Assembly (NCBI GenBank): GCA_900556525.1
Contig: USOZ01000004.1
Coordinates: 1 to 26,767, forward strand
Direction of reading: 5' to 3'
Source: an uncultured Oscillospiraceae bacterium
Lineage (GTDB): Bacteria > Bacillota > Clostridia > Oscillospirales > Ruminococcaceae
Length of the DNA stretch: 26,767 nt
Shown here: positions 23,258 to 26,767 of the stretch, piece after piece
How the letters are laid out: the number at the start of each line of letters is the position of its first letter
Numbering within the stretch: position 1 is the stretch's first letter
Program-made: the position numbers and the translations under genes
Notes under the pieces: model-generated
Seen by the model: the letters and a program-made list of their open reading frames with translations, nothing else
What the model was told of the DNA's origin: nothing
Database searches by the model: none

Positions 23258-24130
23258 CTATACTCTTTTTAGTTTCTCAATTTCCGTATAAACTCGTCTC
23301 AGTCCACCACCCGACTTGCGCACCAAGGTAGCAATATCCGCACCTTCTGGGGCGTTCACCTTTGCCACCACGCTCGCCTGGTCTTTCAGGAACTTCTCAC
23401 GCTCCTTGCAGTCGTCGGGCGTTACCTTCGAGTAGCGGTCACCGTATCGGCTGAGCATCTCGGTATAGCCCACTTTCTTGCACTCAATGGAGCGATTGAT
23501 TTTGGCTTTCAGTCCGTCCGCACCCATCATATACCAGGCGCAGCATCTTTCTGTAGCGTTCCACAAGGCTTTGAGTTCCAGGAATGCCTCATACTGCAAG
23601 TCGCCAGCCTCGTCCAAAATGATGAGTGGTGTGTCGATTGAGCGCAAGTAATAGACCAAATCCTCGTACACGTCGCTGTATCTTCCATTGCTGCCAACAC
23701 CAAACTCAGTGGCTATCTTACGCACCAGCTTCAGTTTGGTCTTCACTTGCGAGCAATCCACATAGATGGCATTGCGGTGGCACTGCACATAATAGCGTGC
23801 CGTGAATGTCTTGCCGATGTTGGGTATATCACAAAGTATCGCACTCAGTCCGCTCTGTTGGCTGAACTCCAGCTGCTTGGTGATATAGTCGAAGGTGGCG
23901 GTGCGTGCTGGCTTCCATTCAATGCCTCCTCTGAGGTTCACACCCAGTCTTCGGGCGATGGTTATCCAGTTGGCTTCGCTCAGTGCCTTGTCTGTCTGAC
24001 CATTCTTGATGGCGCTATATACCGAGGTGCTGATGCCCAATGAAGCAGCGTGCTTGGCATCGCTCGGATAGTTCGTGCGGTTGGTGGCTATAGCCTCCAA
24101 TATCCGCTTCTTGTTCTCATTCGTTATCAT
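23258..24130 (-). CDS. MuB/TnsC-like AAA ATPase, transposition target-choice protein
   Basis: The 290-aa protein has an N-terminal helix-turn-helix-like region (about 1-68; LGISTSVYSAIKNGQTDKAL) and an AAA ATPase core. The P-loop is DIPNIGKT (101-108), where Asp101 stands in the place of the usual first glycine. Walker B is PLIILDEAGDL (168-178, Asp173-Glu174). A sensor-like stretch follows (CAWYMMGADGL), and the C-terminal helical part ends in SGGGLRRVYTEIEKLKR. MuB-type proteins bind DNA with ATP, choose targets and stimulate the transposase. It starts 35 bases after the transposase stop. The ribosome site is weak (GTGAG), unlike the host genes on the left. Confidence 0.88.
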   Translation of the reverse strand: MITNENKKRILEAIATNRTNYPSDAKHAASLGISTSVYSAIKNGQTDKALSEANWITIARRLGVNLRGGIEWKPARTATFDYITKQLEFSQQSGLSAILCDIPNIGKTFTARYYVQCHRNAIYVDCSQVKTKLKLVRKIATEFGVGSNGRYSDVYEDLVYYLRSIDTPLIILDEAGDLQYEAFLELKALWNATERCCAWYMMGADGLKAKINRSIECKKVGYTEMLSRYGDRYSKVTPDDCKEREKFLKDQASVVAKVNAPEGADIATLVRKSGGGLRRVYTEIEKLKRV

Positions 24131-24165
24131 GTCTCACGTTATTTTAATTGTATTCTAATATCATT

Positions 24166-26160
24166 CTATAAATCTGCCAACGGGTCAGAAATGTGGTAGG
24201 TCACTTCCATTTCCTGCTCATTTTCCATCGGTGGAAGTTCAAGCGGTGGCGGTGGTGCAGCCTCTTCCGAAAGTTCCGACTTGGATATGCCAACAGCTGC
24301 AATGGCGTTCTTCTTCACGTATGCGTTGAATGCAGCTATCTTCTTCTGCTGGTTCACGAATATCTCCTTGTCCTTGTCAGTCTGCTCAGCATCGGCAGTG
24401 TTGAACGTGCCCACGTCCTCGAGCTTGTCGATAAGACGGTCGTTCTGGAAGATATAAACGTCGGTCGCGTTTCCGTCCTCATCGGTCAGATAATAGGCAT
24501 CAACCTTGTAGTTGTTCGGTGCAAGTCTTTCTATCACCTCGGTTTTGCTCAACCACCAGTCCTTATACGCCACCCGGCAGTAGCTATTTCTGCGTATGGA
24601 GGTCTCAGTGTGCTCACCGATGAAGCGTGCCCACACCGATTTGTCCATTGGCTGAAGCGTTGGGTTCATATTGGCTTCAAGCACTTGCCAGCGTGTCATA
24701 CCAGGGTATTTCTTCTGGTTCGGGTGGAGGGTATTGTTGAACTCCTTAATGTCGCGGATGTCGTCTGCAATCAGTTCTTCCCATGTGTAGTACTGTTTGT
24801 CCTCGTAGGTGTCATTCTTCTCGTCAAACACCTTCTTGGCTTCCGTGCGGTAGTGCCTGTCTTTGGCATAGAAGCGTCCGATGCCGAGGTGGTTCCGATG
24901 CTCCACCCTGCGTTTCTTGGCACCGTTCATCGGCTCAGCGTATTTCTCTTGGGAGTTCATCGGGGCGCAGAAGCGCACGAATGGGAACAACACGCCGGCC
25001 TTCAGGAAACTGTCTTTCCACTGGGTCATCAAGTGGTTCTCCACCTCAACCTGTGCCGGGCAACCCCAGCCCTTGCTTTCTATCAGTCGGAACATCGAGC
25101 GGAAGCAGTCGGCAACCAAGTCCACGTTCTTGTTGCGGTTGTAGGCATAGCCCACCACGCACTGGCTTGTGACATCGTAGGCGTAGTATGCCTTCGGCCT
25201 TGCCTTGGTGTCCTTCAGCTTGCGTGGAAGGTCGCGGTCATCAAATGAAATCTTTGAGAACGAGAACTCGGGCGCATGACGGTGAACGTGTGGCATCTGC
25301 TCGTGCATGAATGTGGTGTAAGAGTCAAGCGAGTGCTCAATAAACAGTCGGTTCTTCGGTTTGTTCAGATAGTTGGTGATGGTGCTTTCGCTCAGCGACT
25401 TCGGGTCACCGTTCTTGTCAGTCCACTCACTTGCGTCGAAAAGTTCACCGGTCTCTGGATCATACACGTCCAGCTCACCGCACACAAACGAGTTGTACAA
25501 TTCCCAAACATTGGTATTGAACGGTTTATTGGGCAGCACCGCTATTGACCATATCAAGCGCATCGTTCGGTAGTCCACTTTACGACTTGCCTGGTTGCCG
25601 AACTTTCGGCTGATGAGACACTGGTAGCCGTCTCGTTGGTACTCGTTCACCTTCTTGCGGAAGCGCAGCATACTTGCCGGCAATGTGTGCCCGGTCTTCA
25701 TACGGTAGCCCTCCACAGCTTGCGACATCATGCTCCAGTCATACTTCTGACCCATCGTCTTCTGTATCGCCTTGGCGTTGTTGTACAACTTGATACAAGC
25801 ATTCAGCACACTGGCGTTGGTCACATACTCCTTCACATGAGCGTCAGTAGCATGGTCGTGTCCGCACTGGTTGCGCCAGTCGTTGAAATAAGCGACAGCA
25901 GCCTGGTCCACCTCGTAGTTGGCATCAAGCCAGGCAAGCAGCACCTCAAGCGACGGGTCCGGATAAATCTCCTTGAGTTTGTCTTGATAAGCATCGGGCA
26001 GACTGCTAACCGCGATGAGCGCATAGCCGCCTCTTCCACCACGACGCACAATGTCTATGCGACCGCGTGCAGAGAGCTGCTTGTAGTTGGGTACGGTCAT
26101 CACACCGCCATCCACAAGTTCCCGCATCGAGATGCAAAGTCTGTTATCGTGGTACTCCAT
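24166..26160 (-). CDS. Mu-type DDE transposase (MuA-like, rve integrase core)
   Basis: The 664-aa protein has an N-terminal DNA-binding part (about 8-55, ISMRELVDGGVMTVPNYKQLS) and helical end-binding domains to about 280. The integrase core runs from about 300 to 480 and the Mu C-terminal barrel from about 515 to 580 (RRNSYCRVAYKDWWLSKTEVIERL). An acidic, proline-rich tail (632-664) could contact the ATPase. Catalytic residues fit Asp307 or Asp308 (SFDDRD), then VEVENHL where MuA has IDN, then Glu409 in SQEKYAEPMNG. Glu374 is 35 residues before Glu409, so the triad may be D-E-E. The enzyme cuts element ends and joins them to target DNA. AGGGAGG precedes ATG 26160. A 351-aa ORF on the other strand is its shadow. 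Confidence 0.9.
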   Translation of the reverse strand: MEYHDNRLCISMRELVDGGVMTVPNYKQLSARGRIDIVRRGGRGGYALIAVSSLPDAYQDKLKEIYPDPSLEVLLAWLDANYEVDQAAVAYFNDWRNQCGHDHATDAHVKEYVTNASVLNACIKLYNNAKAIQKTMGQKYDWSMMSQAVEGYRMKTGHTLPASMLRFRKKVNEYQRDGYQCLISRKFGNQASRKVDYRTMRLIWSIAVLPNKPFNTNVWELYNSFVCGELDVYDPETGELFDASEWTDKNGDPKSLSESTITNYLNKPKNRLFIEHSLDSYTTFMHEQMPHVHRHAPEFSFSKISFDDRDLPRKLKDTKARPKAYYAYDVTSQCVVGYAYNRNKNVDLVADCFRSMFRLIESKGWGCPAQVEVENHLMTQWKDSFLKAGVLFPFVRFCAPMNSQEKYAEPMNGAKKRRVEHRNHLGIGRFYAKDRHYRTEAKKVFDEKNDTYEDKQYYTWEELIADDIRDIKEFNNTLHPNQKKYPGMTRWQVLEANMNPTLQPMDKSVWARFIGEHTETSIRRNSYCRVAYKDWWLSKTEVIERLAPNNYKVDAYYLTDEDGNATDVYIFQNDRLIDKLEDVGTFNTADAEQTDKDKEIFVNQQKKIAAFNAYVKKNAIAAVGISKSELSEEAAPPPPLELPPMENEQEMEVTYHISDPLADL

Positions 26161-26173
26161 AATTCTGCCTCCC

Positions 26174-26536
26174 TTATCTTAATTCACTTGCAAACTTTTG
26201 GATATTCTCAATATCCGAGAACATAACCTGCTCATAATGCTTAACTTTCACACCTTTGAAGAAGACATCTCCGCTATTGTCATTACGGCAAAATTCCAAC
26301 ATTGCCCCATTTGGCAAATATTGTCGCATATAGCCATCATAGTCATGGAATGTTTCCATCGCTGGCAACTCGTTCATCAATATGCCGAAATTTTCAAAGG
26401 CTGCCTTGCGTATCTTGTTGGCAAGTGTGCTTTCACTCTCAAAAGTCAGAGCCTTCCATACCATTACAGCGGAAACACCGAAGATTTTCATTAGGTGCTC
26501 GCGAACCTCTTTTGTTACATGAATGTACTTTTTCAT
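26174..26536 (-). CDS. 120-aa protein of unknown function upstream of the transposase
   Basis: The protein starts MKKYIHVTKEVREHLMKIFG and reads as an N-terminal helical, possibly DNA-binding region (EVREHLMKIFGVSAVMVWKALTFES, about 10-34; LANKIRKAAFENFG, about 38-51). A beta-rich second half contains DGYMRQYLPNGAMLEF and GDVFFKGVKVKHYEQV. It ends 13 bases before the transposase start and was probably translated with it. In Mu, small regulators (c, Ner) lie at this place, so a regulatory role is conceivable, but I see no clear helix-turn-helix match. AAGTGAG lies before ATG 26536. Confidence 0.75.
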   Translation of the reverse strand: MKKYIHVTKEVREHLMKIFGVSAVMVWKALTFESESTLANKIRKAAFENFGILMNELPAMETFHDYDGYMRQYLPNGAMLEFCRNDNSGDVFFKGVKVKHYEQVMFSDIENIQKFASELR

Positions 26537-26574
26537 ATCTCACTTGTTTTTACGTTATACTTATTGTGGAGTGT

Positions 26575-26767
26575 GGGGAGTCGAACCCCGTGGCTGTCCT
26601 ACGCTCTTCGCTTTCGCTTATTCCAACTTTCCGGCCATTGCAACCGTGCCACCCCTGCGGTCTTTCCCGCTGTCATCCGAGGCTACCCCTTACCGACTAT
26701 CCTGTACAGTATTCTGGGGTTCCGTGTTATCCTGCAATCATTTTACCTCGTTTATCTTCGGTCTAAC
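26575..26767 (-). ncRNA. Candidate structured RNA with a tRNA/tmRNA-like T-arm at its 3' end
   Basis: No convincing protein is coded in 26537-26767. On the minus strand, GGGG-TTCGACT-CCCC (26589-26575) is a T-arm with the TTCGA loop of tRNA and tmRNA. ACACTCCAC follows it, much like the 3' end of tmRNA. Other helices fit: GTGGC/GCCAC (26652-26648 with 26594-26590) just 5' of the T-arm, GCGG/CCGC hairpin (26670-26657), and ACCCC/GGGGT (26720-26716 with 26689-26685). A standard 76-nt tRNA does not fit. GGGGTGG (26656-26650) could pair with ACACTCC as a 6-bp acceptor stem including a G-U pair, but it overlaps the GTGGC helix. The RNA may extend beyond the window. Confidence 0.4.

Larger units (their letters stand above)
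23118..26767 (-). mobile_element. Mu-like transposable phage/transposon fragment of Bacteroidales type
   Basis: The right block carries, in one direction, a possible structured RNA, a 120-aa protein, a DDE transposase, a MuB-like ATPase and a 53-aa ORF. This is the order of the early region of Mu-like phages (A then B) and of TnsB/TnsC-type transposons. It is visibly richer in G and C than the genes to its left, and its proteins recall Bacteroidales Mu-like prophages. The left boundary lies between about 23092 and 23117, inside mutL; no 5'-TG terminal dinucleotide is seen on the plus strand there (first TG at 23135). The right boundary is outside the window. Truncation or assembly chimerism are both possible. 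Confidence 0.7.

Noticed and set aside
24193..25248. 351-aa open frame on the plus strand opposite the transposase
   Set aside because: It lies fully inside the transposase gene on the opposite strand, has low-complexity Val/Leu/His-rich content, no ribosome site and no recognisable domain. The minus strand encodes a clear integrase.
26575..26656. Ordinary tRNA gene
   Set aside because: The T-arm is convincing, but no anticodon stem-loop of 5+7+5 can be formed and the acceptor pairing has a mismatch, a G-U pair and a clash with another helix. A plain tRNA is therefore not called.
26302..26766. 154-aa plus-strand open frame at the right edge
   Set aside because: It runs antisense through the 120-aa gene and then through the region with T-arm and helices. 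Its residues are Ser/Pro/Cys/His-rich, as expected from out-of-frame translation.
1..26767. CRISPR array, rRNA operon or diversity-generating retroelement
   Set aside because: I saw no regularly spaced direct repeats, no rRNA sequence and no reverse transcriptase with template/variable repeat pair.

Overview
Most of the window (about 1-23060) looks like the chromosome of an anaerobic, spore-lineage Firmicute, probably a gut Oscillospiraceae/Ruminococcus-type bacterium. The grounds are purine-rich Shine-Dalgarno sites before nearly every gene, TATAAT/TTGACA-type promoters, sporulation genes (yqfC, yqfD, ylbJ), a ylm/divIVA division cluster, a split transketolase, and a secreted GH5 glycanase. 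The genus is an inference.

Layout. 1-280: three tandem hairpins, then a promoter and a structured leader before a PnuC-type vitamin transporter. 1107-2474: MATE exporter. 2517-4322 (minus): GH5 lipoprotein with a LacI/CcpA-type operator just downstream of its promoter. 4527-5015: deoxycytidylate deaminase. 5115-7523 (minus): alpha/beta hydrolase, yqfD, yqfC. 7594-8619: ylbJ, divergent from yqfC. 8703-8915: small Cys-rich protein. 9095-10549: sugar-binding lipoprotein with the same operator layout as the GH5 gene. 10648-12444 (minus): two-subunit transketolase. 12492-23041 (minus): a long co-directional cell-division/housekeeping block in the order miaA, hfq, HlyD-like, yggS, sepF, ylmH, divIVA, ileS, lspA, rluD, cof.

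At about 23092-23117 the sequence changes character. The last codons of a mutL gene, in the expected mutL-miaA order, are joined to a visibly more GC-rich block that resembles the early region of a Mu-like transposable phage or transposon of the Bacteroidales type. Reading right to left it holds a structured RNA-like region with a tRNA/tmRNA-like T-arm, a 120-aa protein of unknown function, a 664-aa DDE integrase/transposase, a 290-aa MuB-like AAA ATPase, and a 53-aa ORF that runs into the mutL remnant. No other phage genes and no obvious Mu-type end are seen at the junction. It may therefore be a truncated cross-phylum element, a very compact transposon, or an assembly chimera.

Functionally, the left half pairs polysaccharide breakdown and sugar capture, probably under one LacI-family repressor. 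The middle is a growth and division operon. The most unusual content is the element at the right edge, its RNA-like leader and its breakpoint in mutL.
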